From Ignavibacteria bacterium (GTDB taxonomy: Bacteria; Bacteroidota; Ignavibacteria; Tepidaquicellales; Tepidaquicellaceae): a stretch of 64,000 bases of DNA. A program made the position numbers and the translations under genes. The stretch is taken from assembly GCA_016709315.1 (NCBI GenBank), contig JADJMZ010000003.1:496001-560000 (forward strand), in the 5' to 3' direction. Positions within the stretch are counted from its first letter, which is position 1, and every line of letters starts with the position of its first letter. This document shows, piece after piece, positions 10,287 through 20,180 of this stretch. The notes beneath the pieces were generated by a model. That model did no database searches, had not been told where the DNA came from, and saw only the letters and a list, made by a program, of their open reading frames with translations.

Positions 10287-10328
10287 CTGAAGCTACGCAA
10301 GTGTCAATTTTGCGTAACTTCAGTTTTA
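10287..10328 (+). terminator. Long hairpin terminator of the S74 operon
   Basis: CTGAAGCTACGCAA pairs with TTGCGTAACTTCAG (13 of 14 positions) around the loop GTGTCAATT and is followed by TTTTATAAA. Between here and 10609 there is AT-rich sequence with a weak promoter-like TTTG (10483-10486) and GCATTTTG (10506-10513), and no gene. Confidence 0.75.
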
Positions 10329-10609
10329 TAAATAAACTATAAACCATTGTATTCATTTTATCCTGAAACCCTTATTATGTTTGATCTGCGATCAAATTCT
10401 TACCGCCAATTCTGAAAGAATTATATTTCTTTTATACGAATTAACAATTTAATTTCCGAGGTGAAAAACACATAAAAGTTTCTTTGCTTTAAAATTTTAA
10501 ATGAAGCATTTTGTATCAGGTCATATGATAAATGCGGAAGAATTTATAATTCCGATTCATAACGACAAGAATTTTATTAAAAATTATTTAAAATAATAAA
10601 GGAGGAAAC

Positions 10610-12715
10610 ATGTTGTTAAAATTTATTACTGTACTGCTCATTTTAACTGTGAACAGTATTGTTTATCCGCAAAGCAAAGGGGTTCAGCCAAAAGAAATGC
10701 CGGCTGAGGCTAAGACAGGTTTCGACAGAAACTATGGTCTGAATGTTAACAGAAATTCAAAAGAAATTTCCGAACTTGAAAGTAAGCTGCTTGCAGCCAA
10801 GCAATCAGCCAATACAGATGGTGTAATGAATGCACAAAAGGATCTTGACGCATTAACCGGATCGGTAACAAAACCCGGTGAAGAATTTCCGCTTAAATTA
10901 GTCAAGCCGGAACAAAATCAGAATGATAATATTAACATCGGTTTTGTATCATCTGTAACAGGTACAAAAGGAATTGCAACATGTACTGAACAGGTAGGCG
11001 TTACTGCTGGCAGAATCTGGACTTCTTTTGTATTTGGACCTAACAGCGGCGCTACTCCGGATCAGCATCGTATTTGCTATTCAGATGATGGCGGCAAAAC
11101 ATGGTTTGAAAAAGTCACACTTGCATTTTCGACCGGTAACAGAATGTGGCAGGATCAGATTGATATAGAGCTTATTGAAAACAGCAGCGGCGAAAAATTT
11201 ATCTGGACTGCATTCGGTTACGCTACAAATAATTATGCCGGTCAGTACCGGATCGGAGTAAATATTGTAAAAATTACCGGAGCTCTGGATTACGCAGGAT
11301 ATACGCTTACATGGCCCGGAGCCGTAAATTCCAACATTTACTGGAAACCCCGCATTGTTTCAGACAATGAAGCTTATCAGACAAATCCCTGGGTATATAT
11401 AACGACTTGTTTTGACAGCACAGTTGCAGGCGGATATCAATCCGGTGAAAAAGTAGCGATTTGTTATTCGCCTTTTACAGTCTCCCCCGTATTTACATAC
11501 AAGGCAACCGGATTTACAGGATTACTCTTCAGATATCCTGTAGATTATTATGTAGACATTACATATTACAGAAACGGCGGAATGGATTCCATTCTTGTCG
11601 TTGAATCAAGTCTTGAAGATTCATCGAAAATAGTCTTATTAAAAACCTCTATCAGTACTTTTATATCATCTGCATTTGCAACATATGTTGGTAACATCAG
11701 CACTATTCCTGACAGGCGAGGTTATCAGGCATACATTGCATCTGCAGGCGGTTACAATAATCTGATGATAGTTAATCTGAGAAAATATTCAGAAACAGAC
11801 TGGGATATCGAATATTACAGGTCAACAAACGGAAGCAGCGGCTGGGTAAACGGATATGTGGATTACAGAACCAACTATTCAAAAAGAGCAGATATCATTG
11901 GATTCAGAAGCGCGCCGGGATTTTATTCATGCGCTTATTCGGAAAATACAATGTCTTTTGTACCTGTTACATATTGTTCGGCAGTAAATAATGTCTGGGG
12001 AGGAATAGTTCTGCAGATGAATCATATAAACACCAATCCTTTCACAGCGCAGCCGAGACCCGGAATAAAATACGGACCGGAAGGTGAAAGTTGTTTTGCT
12101 TTATGGACTGAATACAGCGGCGGCACAAATGTCTGGGCATCTTCAGGATGTTCCGGAACTCCATTAACATATAAGTATCTTAATTTTAACGGATTTGTAC
12201 AAGGGTCTTATAATCCTGTAAATAATATGATGGTATCCGATACATTAAGACTGTATTTAAGAAACAGTGTGTCTCCGTATGAAATTATTGATTCATCCAT
12301 AGCAAGAGTCGGAAACGGAGGTAACGGTAATTTTGAATTTGATAATACTGATAATTTTGTAGATTATTACATTCAGGTTAAGCACAGAAATTCAATTGAA
12401 ACATGGAGCAGCAGTACTATTCAGTTTACTTCACAATACAATTCTTATCAGTTTTCATCTGCAGCATCGCAGGCATACGGTGACAATATGATTCAGGTAG
12501 ATGAAACGCCTGTCAGATTTGCATTTTTCAGCGGCGATGTAAATCAGGACGGAACTATAGATGCATCTGATCTGAGTGAGACAGATAATGACGCATTTAA
12601 TTCAGTCTCGGGTTATGTAAGCACAGATGTAACGGGAGATGATTTTGTAGATGCGGCGGATGTCAGCATTGTTGATAATAATGCTTTCAATTCGGTGAGT
12701 GCGGTGACGCCTTGA
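10610..12715 (+). CDS. Secreted BNR/sialidase-like propeller protein with dockerin module
   Basis: The ATG at 10610 follows a strong ribosome site (AAAGGAGG). The 701-residue product has a signal peptide (MLLKFITVLLILTVNSIVYPQ), a short charged helical stretch (residues about 45-85), and a propeller-like region with a BNR/Asp-box motif (YSDDGGKTWFEK, near base 11085). The C-terminal module starts near 12180 with KHRNSIETWS, GDVNQDGTIDASD, TGDDFVDAAD and AVTP. No complete set of sialidase catalytic residues was recognised, so an enzymatic role is not claimed. It converges on the helical-family gene at 13072-14553. Confidence 0.88.
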   Translation: MLLKFITVLLILTVNSIVYPQSKGVQPKEMPAEAKTGFDRNYGLNVNRNSKEISELESKLLAAKQSANTDGVMNAQKDLDALTGSVTKPGEEFPLKLVKPEQNQNDNINIGFVSSVTGTKGIATCTEQVGVTAGRIWTSFVFGPNSGATPDQHRICYSDDGGKTWFEKVTLAFSTGNRMWQDQIDIELIENSSGEKFIWTAFGYATNNYAGQYRIGVNIVKITGALDYAGYTLTWPGAVNSNIYWKPRIVSDNEAYQTNPWVYITTCFDSTVAGGYQSGEKVAICYSPFTVSPVFTYKATGFTGLLFRYPVDYYVDITYYRNGGMDSILVVESSLEDSSKIVLLKTSISTFISSAFATYVGNISTIPDRRGYQAYIASAGGYNNLMIVNLRKYSETDWDIEYYRSTNGSSGWVNGYVDYRTNYSKRADIIGFRSAPGFYSCAYSENTMSFVPVTYCSAVNNVWGGIVLQMNHINTNPFTAQPRPGIKYGPEGESCFALWTEYSGGTNVWASSGCSGTPLTYKYLNFNGFVQGSYNPVNNMMVSDTLRLYLRNSVSPYEIIDSSIARVGNGGNGNFEFDNTDNFVDYYIQVKHRNSIETWSSSTIQFTSQYNSYQFSSAASQAYGDNMIQVDETPVRFAFFSGDVNQDGTIDASDLSETDNDAFNSVSGYVSTDVTGDDFVDAADVSIVDNNAFNSVSAVTP

Positions 12716-12718
12716 TTA

Positions 12719-13071
12719 AATTTGGAACCCGTGGACGAGATGGAGATTTAATGATTTCGACCTTGCCGCGAGGCGGGATTTCTCAAGACTTGAGATTTTT
12801 ATTTTTATTTTAGATTTCAGGTTGTTAATTGTTAATTATTAATTGCAATTATTATTATTGCTTTTTAATAAGTTTGCAGATCTCCGGCTTTTATTTCTGT
12901 TGAATATTATTTAAAAAAATTTCATAAACCAGATATTGAGAAGATGAGTTTGATTTATAATTTCGTAATTCGCCCGCCTTGCCATGCTCCGCCTTGCTCA
13001 GCTAGGTAAGTGCGAGGCAGGTAACCCGTAATTCGTAACTTATAAATCGTATCTGTTTTACAAATTAAAGT
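12719..13071. repeat. Intergenic repeat mosaic with two GC-rich hairpins
   Basis: This gap between convergent genes holds TTTGGAA and GATTTTA words, AATTGTT heptads (about 12825-12850), and two GC-rich elements: CCTTGCCGCGAGGCGGGA at 12761-12778 and a longer one with CGCCCGCCTTGCC at 12971-13021. GTAATTC/GTAACCC heptads lead into the end of the minus-strand gene. No coding region was found. Confidence 0.75.
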
Positions 13072-14553
13072 TTAAGCGATTTTTTTGATGACTTTTTTAC
13101 TTTGCAGTTTGATTTCCAGATTATCTAAAATATCAAACAGCCAGATTTTATCATACATTTCTGTTTTTATGATTTCGTCTTTCAAATTGTTTAAGTAATA
13201 AAGATCATAACTTTTTGCATCTATATTTATTTTTATATCAGCAAGTTTTTTTAAGTAAACTAAAAAGTTATTAAATGCATTTGAAATAAATTCAGAAAGG
13301 TTCTTGTCAAATCTAATGAATTCCTTATTGCTTTTGATTAATGATAAAACTCTGTCAAGTTCATTTTTTTCAAAATGCATTTTCAGCTCAACTTTTTTCA
13401 TATAAATTTTCTCCTGAATATTTCGGGGAATAAATTCCGATAAAAGTCCGAATGCAGAATTAAAATCTTTTTTATGTCTGAGAATAAATATTTCGCCTAA
13501 AACTTTATGGTTCTTTTTGTTAACAGGGTTTAGCCGGTCTTTGAATGAATGTATAAACTTTTCACACCAGTTCAGTTTATTTAGTTTCAATGATATTTCA
13601 ATGATCATGACATATAAGTTTGGGTCAAAATAATCTTTTTCTGAAATTGTATATACTTTATTTTTTAGAATGAAATCTATAAGGTCAAACTGCTCTTTCA
13701 GAAATTTATTTTCATTTTTACTGATCTGCGCCTTACAATATGAGAATATTATTGCTCCAAGATTATAGCTCGTCCGTCTGTCAAGAATATTCAGATTCTC
13801 ATTAAAAAGTTTTTTCAACTCATAATATTTCTCTTCGTTTTCCGGATGTACAGTAATATAAAGAGCGGTAAAATAGATTTTTGAAATTACATCTTTCTCA
13901 ATTTCTGAATTTTCAAAAAAATCAACAACCTGTTCTATCAGTTTATATTCAGGACTCAGGTTGGAATAAATCTTTGATGTGATCAGAAAATTATAATTTA
14001 TATAAAAGAAAGTTGAGAAGAAAAAAGATAAAAGGTATTTGTTGGAATTTTCAGTTGTGAATTTTGAGCTTTTATTTGGGGCAAATCGCTGAAAGTAAAC
14101 CTGTTCAAGATCATCAAGCAAATAAGAATTATAAATTGTACCAAGTCTCAACTTCGACTTTGAAACAAAAAGCTTATAAGCCTTCATTTTTTTTTCAAAC
14201 TGACCAGTCAATGCCCGTTGTTTCAGCTGCCTCAGTAACTTGTATCCTTCGGAAAACTTTTCACTTTCTTTATCTTCAAGCACAAGATATTTTTCCGCCA
14301 GTTTATTCAGTTCGTAAATAAGATTCTTCATTACACCGTAACTGAATTTCCTTCCGGGAAAAATTGCATTCCATACAAATTCTTTTCTCATAGATTCGTC
14401 TTTAAAATCCGGAGAAACTTTTTTCAGATACTTTACTAATTTTACAAGATTTGTGTTTTTATTGAAATAAGGCGACTCTGCAAGATCTGCAAAAGATTTG
14501 AAATCTTCTTTGCTGAAGGTTTTTATAATTTCAATTGCTGTGCTTTTTATCAT
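13072..14553 (-). CDS. Helical-family protein, copy 1 (unknown function)
   Basis: This 493-residue protein has no signal peptide or membrane segment, so it is probably cytosolic. It is lysine-, leucine- and phenylalanine-rich and looks entirely alpha-helical. SPYFNK is at residues 27-32, FPGRKF at 65-70 and a leucine-rich helix NLIYELNKLAEKYL just after. The tail is the most divergent of the six (KIWLFDILDNLE rather than WLxEKxxE). I do not recognise a characterised family; the layout suggests a helical-repeat scaffold or binding protein. It converges on the BNR-like gene and is divergent from the FG-GAP gene at 15546, with a 992-base spacer, the longest of the six pairs. Confidence 0.85.
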   Translation of the reverse strand: MIKSTAIEIIKTFSKEDFKSFADLAESPYFNKNTNLVKLVKYLKKVSPDFKDESMRKEFVWNAIFPGRKFSYGVMKNLIYELNKLAEKYLVLEDKESEKFSEGYKLLRQLKQRALTGQFEKKMKAYKLFVSKSKLRLGTIYNSYLLDDLEQVYFQRFAPNKSSKFTTENSNKYLLSFFFSTFFYINYNFLITSKIYSNLSPEYKLIEQVVDFFENSEIEKDVISKIYFTALYITVHPENEEKYYELKKLFNENLNILDRRTSYNLGAIIFSYCKAQISKNENKFLKEQFDLIDFILKNKVYTISEKDYFDPNLYVMIIEISLKLNKLNWCEKFIHSFKDRLNPVNKKNHKVLGEIFILRHKKDFNSAFGLLSEFIPRNIQEKIYMKKVELKMHFEKNELDRVLSLIKSNKEFIRFDKNLSEFISNAFNNFLVYLKKLADIKINIDAKSYDLYYLNNLKDEIIKTEMYDKIWLFDILDNLEIKLQSKKVIKKIA

Positions 14554-14600
14554 TTATGTAAATTAATTTTATCCCGGATTTTTCAATAGAAAAATTTTTT

Positions 14601-14720
14601 ACCACAAAGACACAAAGACTCAAAGGGTTTTATGAAAAAATTTACTTGTAAAGAAAATATCTTTGTGAGTTTTGCGAAAGTACTTCCTGTCCTTTGCGTT
14701 TAAAGGCTTTTTATAATTTC
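14601..14720. repeat. Imperfect inverted repeat with CACAAAGA units
   Basis: CCACAAAGACACAAAGACTC is answered by CTTTGTGAGTTTTGCG and CCTTTGCGTTTAAAGG further on, so the arms can pair loosely. It is of the same general kind as the larger element at 61323-61494. It lies upstream of the helical gene and carries no reading frame. Confidence 0.5.
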
Positions 14721-14956
14721 AATTGAACAATCTGGGCTTATATTTAAAAACTCAATTTTATTATGCTGATTGTAATGAATATTACGATGTAAAAGTATTC
14801 AACAGATTCTGCAAGTAAAATTAGCATATATAATCCTTACAAACAATTTTTTTCGAAGTGAAAATTTATAAGCAAATTGTTTGAAAATCTTCTGAATATG
14901 AGATATTTGATTGAATTTCATTTTAATCCCGAAGTGGAAATCGGGAAAAAGTCGGT

Positions 14957-14987
14957 TTTGGAAAATACATAAGTAAGTTTACTTTTG
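14957..14987 (+). promoter_or_regulatory. Bacteroidota-type promoter for the FG-GAP gene
   Basis: TTTG (14957-14960), 19 bases, then TACTTTTG (14980-14987) fits TTTG-N19/20-TAnnTTTG. Transcription from here would give a leader of about 550 bases that carries the structured element and the heptad repeats. Confidence 0.6.
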
Positions 14988-15038
14988 TAAAGGATTTAGT
15001 TTTGATCAAAAACTTAATTGAAAAACTTAATTTGTAAA

Positions 15039-15181
15039 CTGAGTGACATCAGATAAAACTTACCGGATGAATATTCAAAAAGATTATTACACAGACATGT
15101 TCTTATTATAATTATACTTCCCGAATGTCACTCAGGAAAAGCCGGAGAGCCCGTTTCAGAAATGAAACGGGAAGGAAGGCT
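15039..15181 (+). ncRNA. Candidate structured leader RNA, class not recognised
   Basis: CTGAGTGACAT (15039-15049) pairs perfectly with ATGTCACTCAG (15125-15135), closing a 75-base loop. Just after comes a second hairpin, CCCGTTTCA / TGAAACGGG with a GAAA loop (15150-15171), set inside AGCC / GGCT (15140-15143 and 15178-15181) by purine-only internal loops (GGAGAG and AAGGAA). This fits a regulatory leader RNA or a fragment of a larger structured RNA such as a group II intron. No known riboswitch consensus was matched. Confidence 0.4.
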
Positions 15182-15187
15182 GGCTTG

Positions 15188-15340
15188 ATTTGGAATGTCG
15201 GATTTGGAATTTGGAATGTCGGATTTGGAATTTGGAATGTCGGATTTGGAATTTGGAATGTCGGATTTGGAATTTGGAATGTCGGATTTGGAATTTGGAA
15301 TGTCGGATTTGGAATTTGGAATGTCGGATTTGGAATTTAT
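15188..15340. repeat. 21-base tandem repeat, seven copies
   Basis: The unit TTTGGAATTTGGAATGTCGG plus A is repeated seven times with almost no variation. It is itself three heptads (TTTGGAA, TTTGGAA, TGTCGGA). The open frame across it (IWNVGFG repeated) is a product of the period and not a gene. Confidence 0.9.
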
Positions 15341-15368
15341 GATTTCAGATTTGTGATTTTAAATTGTT

Positions 15369-15527
15369 AATTATTCAACTTTTAACTTTCAACTTTCAAC
15401 TTTTAACTTTCAACTTTTAACTTTCAACTTTTAACTTTCAACTTTTAACTTTCAACTTTTAACTTTCAACTTTTAACTTTTAACTTTTAACTTTCAACTT
15501 TTAACTTTCAACTTTTAACTTTTTAAC
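15369..15527. repeat. CAACTTT/TAACTTT heptad tract
   Basis: About 22 consecutive heptads alternate between CAACTTT and TAACTTT, ending 20 bases before the ATG of the FG-GAP gene. It lies in the 5' leader, where copy-number change could alter expression. Confidence 0.9.
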
Positions 15528-15545
15528 TAAATTAAAAAAACAAAA

Positions 15546-18500
15546 ATGAAAAAACTAAATTTCACTTTAGTAATTTTGATCCTTTCGGGTTTGATTTTAT
15601 CCGGATTCACTTTTGAAAGATCAGAGAATTTCTCGCTTCGCGGAGCGGGCAAATTAAGATTTTCAGCAAATTCTCCTTTGGATCTTTCCGGATTAATCAA
15701 ATCAATTAAAAAGACAGAAGTTAAAAAAGATGCGGGCAATCCGGAGTCGTCAGACTGGTACTCTGAGGCAGTTTCAAATATTCAGAAAGCCGAGTATTAT
15801 GTTACTTTCAGTGAAGATATGAATGCATTCCAGTCGCCTAACCGCGCCAACAATATGAGATTCATTTATCAGAAAAACGGATTTACTGCAATGCTGAGAA
15901 ATAATAAAATAGCTTTGTTCGATGAATCTGATAAAACGATTGAAGAGAAAAATAAAAAGTATAATTATCTTGATGAGTGGAAAGTCAATTTCAAATTAGA
16001 AGAAGTTTCAAAAGAATTAAATTCATATTCTGAAAATAGCTTTACAGATTTTAACGGAAATGAATTCAATACTAATAAAAATTTAATTTCAATTGAAAAT
16101 GAAAACTTAAGAATTCAATATTCAAATGATGAGAAAGGAATGAGACAGGATTTCATTGTAAAAAATAAACCTGAAGGTGAAGGGCAATTGAGATTAAACA
16201 TAAATGCAGACACAGAGCTTAAAATGATCACAGGTGCTGATGCTTTGATGTTTAAAGATGAAAAAGGAGATTTAAAATTAAAGTATTCATCCTTGAAAGT
16301 TTGGGACGCAAATGGTAAAGAACTTAGAGCATACTTTGAAAAGAGCAATTACGAATTACCCGCTTCGCGAGGCGAGCGAGTTACGAATTACGAATTAAAA
16401 GAAGAAAATCAAAAATCTAAATCCCAAATCCGAATTCCCAAATTCCAAATTGTAGTAAATGACGAAGACGCAGTTTATCCGATAACAATCGATCCGCTTT
16501 CGTCGTCAGCAAACTGGACTGCAGAGATAAATCAGGGATCAGCGAATTTCGGATGGAGCGTGGCGACTGCAGGAGATGTAAACGGTGACGGATATTCGGA
16601 AGTAATTGTCGGAGCACCGAATTATGACAATGGTCAGACAGATGAAGGCGGAGTATTTGTTTATCATGGCTCTATAACCGGATTGTCATTATCTCCGAAC
16701 TGGACAAAAGAGATCAATCAGGCATCAGCAAAATTCGGATGGAGTGTCGCAACGGCAGGCGATGTAAACGGTGACAGCTATAGTGATGTGATAATCGGCG
16801 CGCCTTATTATGACAGTGTTCAGACAAATGAAGGAAGAGCTTATATTTATTTAGGTTCGGCAAGCGGATTACAATCAGGATTTATCTGGAAGTTTGAAGT
16901 CAATCAGGCGGATGCAAATTTCGGATACAGCGTTGCTTGCGCAGGAGACATTGATAATGACGGATACAGTGAAGTAATTATCGGCAGTCCTTTTTATGAC
17001 GGCGGACTGACAGATGAAGGAAAAGTTTATTTATTCTATGGAAGCTCAACGGGTTTAGATCCCGTGACTGCTGACTGGACTTATGAAAGCAATCAGGCAA
17101 GTGCTCAGTTAGGATTTAGTGTTGCAACTGCCGGAGATGTAAACGGAGACGGAGCTTCTGATGTGATAATCGGAGCAAATTTATATGATTTTAATTTTAT
17201 TAATAACAGAGGAAGAATTTTTGTATTTAACAGTTCGGGCGGAAGGCTTCCTTCGGCTCCAAACTCAACAAGAGATGGCTCACAGGCAGACGCAAATTTC
17301 GGATGGAGTGTGAGCACAGCAGGTGATGTAAACGGTGACGGATATTCTGATGTGATAATAGGAGCGCCATTATATGACGGCGGTCAGACTGATGAAGGAA
17401 AATGTTATGCATATCTTGGCTCAGCAAGCGGAATCTCTGCCACCGCAATATGGGCAGAAGAAAGCGATCATACCGGAGGACAATTCGGGATCAGTGTTTC
17501 AACAGCCGGTGATATGAATGGAGACGGATATGCAGATGTAATTGCCGGAGGAAATTATCTTGATAACGGTCAATTGGATGAAGGAAGAGCATTAGTTTAT
17601 CTGGGATATTCGGGTGGTTTAAGAACAACAGCAGAAGTTATTTATGAAAACAATCAGGGATTTTCACAGTTCGGTTACAGTGTAGCCACTGCCGGAGATA
17701 TAAACGGCGACGGATTCAGTGATGTAATTTGCGGCGCTTATAATTATGATAATCCAAGTTCAAATGAAGGAGCGGCTTTTGTTTATCTCGGATCCGCTAT
17801 TGGTATGAGCGCTTCATCAAACTGGAACGCTGAAGGAAATCAGGTAAGTGCAAATTTTGGTTATTCAGTATCCACAGCAGGAGATGTGAATGGAGACGGA
17901 TATTCTGATGTTATTGTTGGAGCTTATAATTTTGATAATGGCCAAACTCAAGAAGGGGCAGCTTTTGTTTTTCACGGCTCAGCTAACGGGTTGTCAACAT
18001 TTTCAAGCTGGAACGCGGAAGGAAATCAGGCAAGCGCAGAGTTTGGTAATTCAGTATCTACAGCAGGAGATGTAAACGGAGACGGATATTCTGACGTGAT
18101 AGTTGGTGCATTTTTATATGACAATGGGCAGACTGATGAGGGAATCTCATTTGTATATTTCGGATCAGCTTCCGGATTATCTTTAACTTCAAACTGGACT
18201 GCTGAAGGAAATCAGGCAGATGCAAGGTATGGGTTTTCATTATCGACAGCAGGAGATGTAAACGGAGACGGATATTCTGATGTAATAGTTGGAGCTCCTT
18301 ATTTTGATAATGGCCAATCTGATGAAGGAAGAACTTTTGTTTATTACGGATCAGCTTCCGGATTATCTTTGACTTCAAACTGGAGTGCGGAAGGAAATCA
18401 GTTACAAGCATTATTTGGTGAATCAGTATCTACGGCGGGAGATGTAAACGGAGACGGATATTCCGATGTAATAATTGGAGCTTATGGTTTTGACAATGGA

Positions 18501-20075
18501 CAAACTAACGAAGGGACTGCTTATGTGTATCACGGATCAGCCTCAGGAATATCTTTAATTTCAAACTGGAGTGCGGAAGGTAATCAGGTTAATGCAATTT
18601 GCGGTTATTCAGTATCTACAGCCGGAGACGTAAATGGAGACGGATTTTCTGATGTAATAATTGGAGCATATAATTTTGATAATGGACAAAATAACGAAGG
18701 AGCCGCTTTTGTTTTTCACGGATCAGCTTCAGGATTATCTTTGACTTCAAACTGGATCGCAGAAAGTGATCAGGCAGATGCAAGTTTTGGTTATTCAGTA
18801 TCTACAGCAGGAGATGTAAATGATGATGGATATTCTGATGTAATAATAAGCGCAAATGCTTTTGATAATGGTCAAACTAACGAAGGAGCAGCATTTGTAT
18901 ATCATGGATCAGCTGCTGGAATATCTTTGACTTCTAACTGGAGCGCTGAAGGAAATCAGGGTGGAGCATTATTTGGTTATTCAGTATCTACTGCAGGAGA
19001 TGTAAACGGAGATGGATATTCTGAAGTGATCGTTGGAGCACCTTATTTTGATAATGGTCAAACTGATGAAGGAGCGGCTTATGTATATTACGGCGGAAAT
19101 AATACCGGCGGGTTGCAAGCAACTGTTCGTCAATATAAATACGGAACTTCGACTGTGGTATCTTCAGGAAGCTATACCGGAGACGCAGGTAAAGTCAGAC
19201 TTCAGCATTTTGCAAAAAGTCCTTTTGGAAGATCAAACGGAAGAGTTGTTTATGAAATAAAAGAAAATGGTATTCCATTCTCAGGAAGTATAATCTCGAA
19301 CAGTACATCATATAACAGTACTCCACCTGCATACACAAATCTCGGATTAACCGGAACAAATATCTCACAGGATATGACAGGGTTTAATTCAGATAAAGTA
19401 TTCAAATGGAGAGCGCGTGTTCAGTATCAAATGACAAGTTCACCTTTCCAAAAATACAGTCCGTGGAGATATTACTCTAACTATGTACCGATGCCTTCAG
19501 CCGGTTTCAGACCAAAGAAGAATATACTTTCTTTAAATCTTACAATGCTGATAGAAGGATTTTATAATAATGCTTCCAATACAATGGTCGCAGATACTGT
19601 TACTGTATTTTTGAGATTGGGGTCGTCTCCGTTTCCGATTATTGATTCAGCAAAGGCAGTTGTATCAGCTGCAGGAACAGGAACATTTAATTTTCTGAAT
19701 GCAGTCAATGGTCAGCCGTATTATGTTGTATTGAAACATAGAAATTCGATTGAGACATGGAGCGGAACAGCTGTGAATTTTTCGGGAAATATTATGAATT
19801 ATACTTTCTTTTATAACATCTCTTCTGCATACGGAAATAACATGAAATTAATTGACGAATTCCCGGACATTGACAAATACGGTATTTTCAGCGGAGACAT
19901 AAATCAGGACGGAACGATTGACGCATCAGATGTAAGCGAAACGGATAATGACGCATACAGTTCTGCCAGCGGATATGTCAGGACAGATGTAACGGGAGAT
20001 GACTTTGTAGATGCGGGGGATGTGAGTATAGTTGATAATAATGCATTTAATTCTGTGAGTGTTGTTACGCCTTAA
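15546..20075 (+). CDS. Intact secreted FG-GAP repeat protein with dockerin module (copy A)
   Basis: This 1509-residue protein starts at ATG 15546 with a signal peptide (MKKLNFTLVILILSGLILSG). Residues 35-310 form an N-terminal domain shared with copies B (20181) and C (30782), with motifs PNRANNMRFIYQKNGFTA and ENENLRIQYSNDEKGMRQDF and the end VYPITIDPL. A repeat-derived linker (16346-16451) interrupts that domain in frame. About 14 FG-GAP repeats follow (16520-19100; SVSTAGDVNGDGYSDVIVGA type), then a VRQYKYG...SPFGR domain (19110-19530) and the dockerin module from about 19537, with GDINQDGTIDASD and TGDDFVDAGD and the end VVTP. Six residues (SLRGAG, 15632-15649) are absent from copy B and come from a GC-rich hairpin. 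It is the only one of the three copies with an unbroken frame. Confidence 0.92.
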   Translation: MKKLNFTLVILILSGLILSGFTFERSENFSLRGAGKLRFSANSPLDLSGLIKSIKKTEVKKDAGNPESSDWYSEAVSNIQKAEYYVTFSEDMNAFQSPNRANNMRFIYQKNGFTAMLRNNKIALFDESDKTIEEKNKKYNYLDEWKVNFKLEEVSKELNSYSENSFTDFNGNEFNTNKNLISIENENLRIQYSNDEKGMRQDFIVKNKPEGEGQLRLNINADTELKMITGADALMFKDEKGDLKLKYSSLKVWDANGKELRAYFEKSNYELPASRGERVTNYELKEENQKSKSQIRIPKFQIVVNDEDAVYPITIDPLSSSANWTAEINQGSANFGWSVATAGDVNGDGYSEVIVGAPNYDNGQTDEGGVFVYHGSITGLSLSPNWTKEINQASAKFGWSVATAGDVNGDSYSDVIIGAPYYDSVQTNEGRAYIYLGSASGLQSGFIWKFEVNQADANFGYSVACAGDIDNDGYSEVIIGSPFYDGGLTDEGKVYLFYGSSTGLDPVTADWTYESNQASAQLGFSVATAGDVNGDGASDVIIGANLYDFNFINNRGRIFVFNSSGGRLPSAPNSTRDGSQADANFGWSVSTAGDVNGDGYSDVIIGAPLYDGGQTDEGKCYAYLGSASGISATAIWAEESDHTGGQFGISVSTAGDMNGDGYADVIAGGNYLDNGQLDEGRALVYLGYSGGLRTTAEVIYENNQGFSQFGYSVATAGDINGDGFSDVICGAYNYDNPSSNEGAAFVYLGSAIGMSASSNWNAEGNQVSANFGYSVSTAGDVNGDGYSDVIVGAYNFDNGQTQEGAAFVFHGSANGLSTFSSWNAEGNQASAEFGNSVSTAGDVNGDGYSDVIVGAFLYDNGQTDEGISFVYFGSASGLSLTSNWTAEGNQADARYGFSLSTAGDVNGDGYSDVIVGAPYFDNGQSDEGRTFVYYGSASGLSLTSNWSAEGNQLQALFGESVSTAGDVNGDGYSDVIIGAYGFDNGQTNEGTAYVYHGSASGISLISNWSAEGNQVNAICGYSVSTAGDVNGDGFSDVIIGAYNFDNGQNNEGAAFVFHGSASGLSLTSNWIAESDQADASFGYSVSTAGDVNDDGYSDVIISANAFDNGQTNEGAAFVYHGSAAGISLTSNWSAEGNQGGALFGYSVSTAGDVNGDGYSEVIVGAPYFDNGQTDEGAAYVYYGGNNTGGLQATVRQYKYGTSTVVSSGSYTGDAGKVRLQHFAKSPFGRSNGRVVYEIKENGIPFSGSIISNSTSYNSTPPAYTNLGLTGTNISQDMTGFNSDKVFKWRARVQYQMTSSPFQKYSPWRYYSNYVPMPSAGFRPKKNILSLNLTMLIEGFYNNASNTMVADTVTVFLRLGSSPFPIIDSAKAVVSAAGTGTFNFLNAVNGQPYYVVLKHRNSIETWSGTAVNFSGNIMNYTFFYNISSAYGNNMKLIDEFPDIDKYGIFSGDINQDGTIDASDVSETDNDAYSSASGYVRTDVTGDDFVDAGDVSIVDNNAFNSVSVVTP
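16346..16451 (-). repeat. Intergenic-type repeat mosaic inside coding sequence (in frame)
   Basis: Read on the minus strand this stretch is a standard intergenic mosaic: TTTGGAATTTGGG, GGATTTGGGATTTAGATT, AATTCGTAATTCGTAACTCG and a GC-rich hairpin (CTCGCCTCGCGAAGCGGG). In the gene it encodes a linker with NYELPASRGERVTNYEL and KSKSQIRIPKFQI between LRAYFEK and VVNDEDAVYPITIDPL. The frame is kept. Confidence 0.8.
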
Positions 20076-20150
20076 CAGTTAGGCAGTTAGCAATTAGACA
20101 GTTAGCAGTTAGGCAGTTAGCAGTTAGCAATTAACAATTAGCAATTAACT
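20076..20150. repeat. GGCAGTTAG/AGCAATTA repeats between tandem FG-GAP copies
   Basis: CAGTTAGGCAGTTAGCAGTTAG and AGCAATTAACAATTAGC words fill the 105-base gap between copies A and B. The 20 bases before the next ATG match those before copy A. Confidence 0.75.
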
Positions 20151-20180
20151 TTAATTTTTCTACTAAATTTAAAAACAAAA

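Noticed and set aside
10610..12715. Sialidase activity, suggested by the Asp-box
   Set aside because: One Asp-box is visible but the arginine triad and other catalytic residues were not found; Asp-boxes are common in non-enzymatic propellers.
15125..15370. Small open frame with repeated IWNVGFG
   Set aside because: It is a translation of the 21-base tandem repeat and lies in a leader; any frame of such a repeat stays open. No ribosome site and no family match.
15188..15527. Possible CRISPR-like array
   Set aside because: The units are 7 or 21 bases and contiguous, with no unique spacers and no cas genes.
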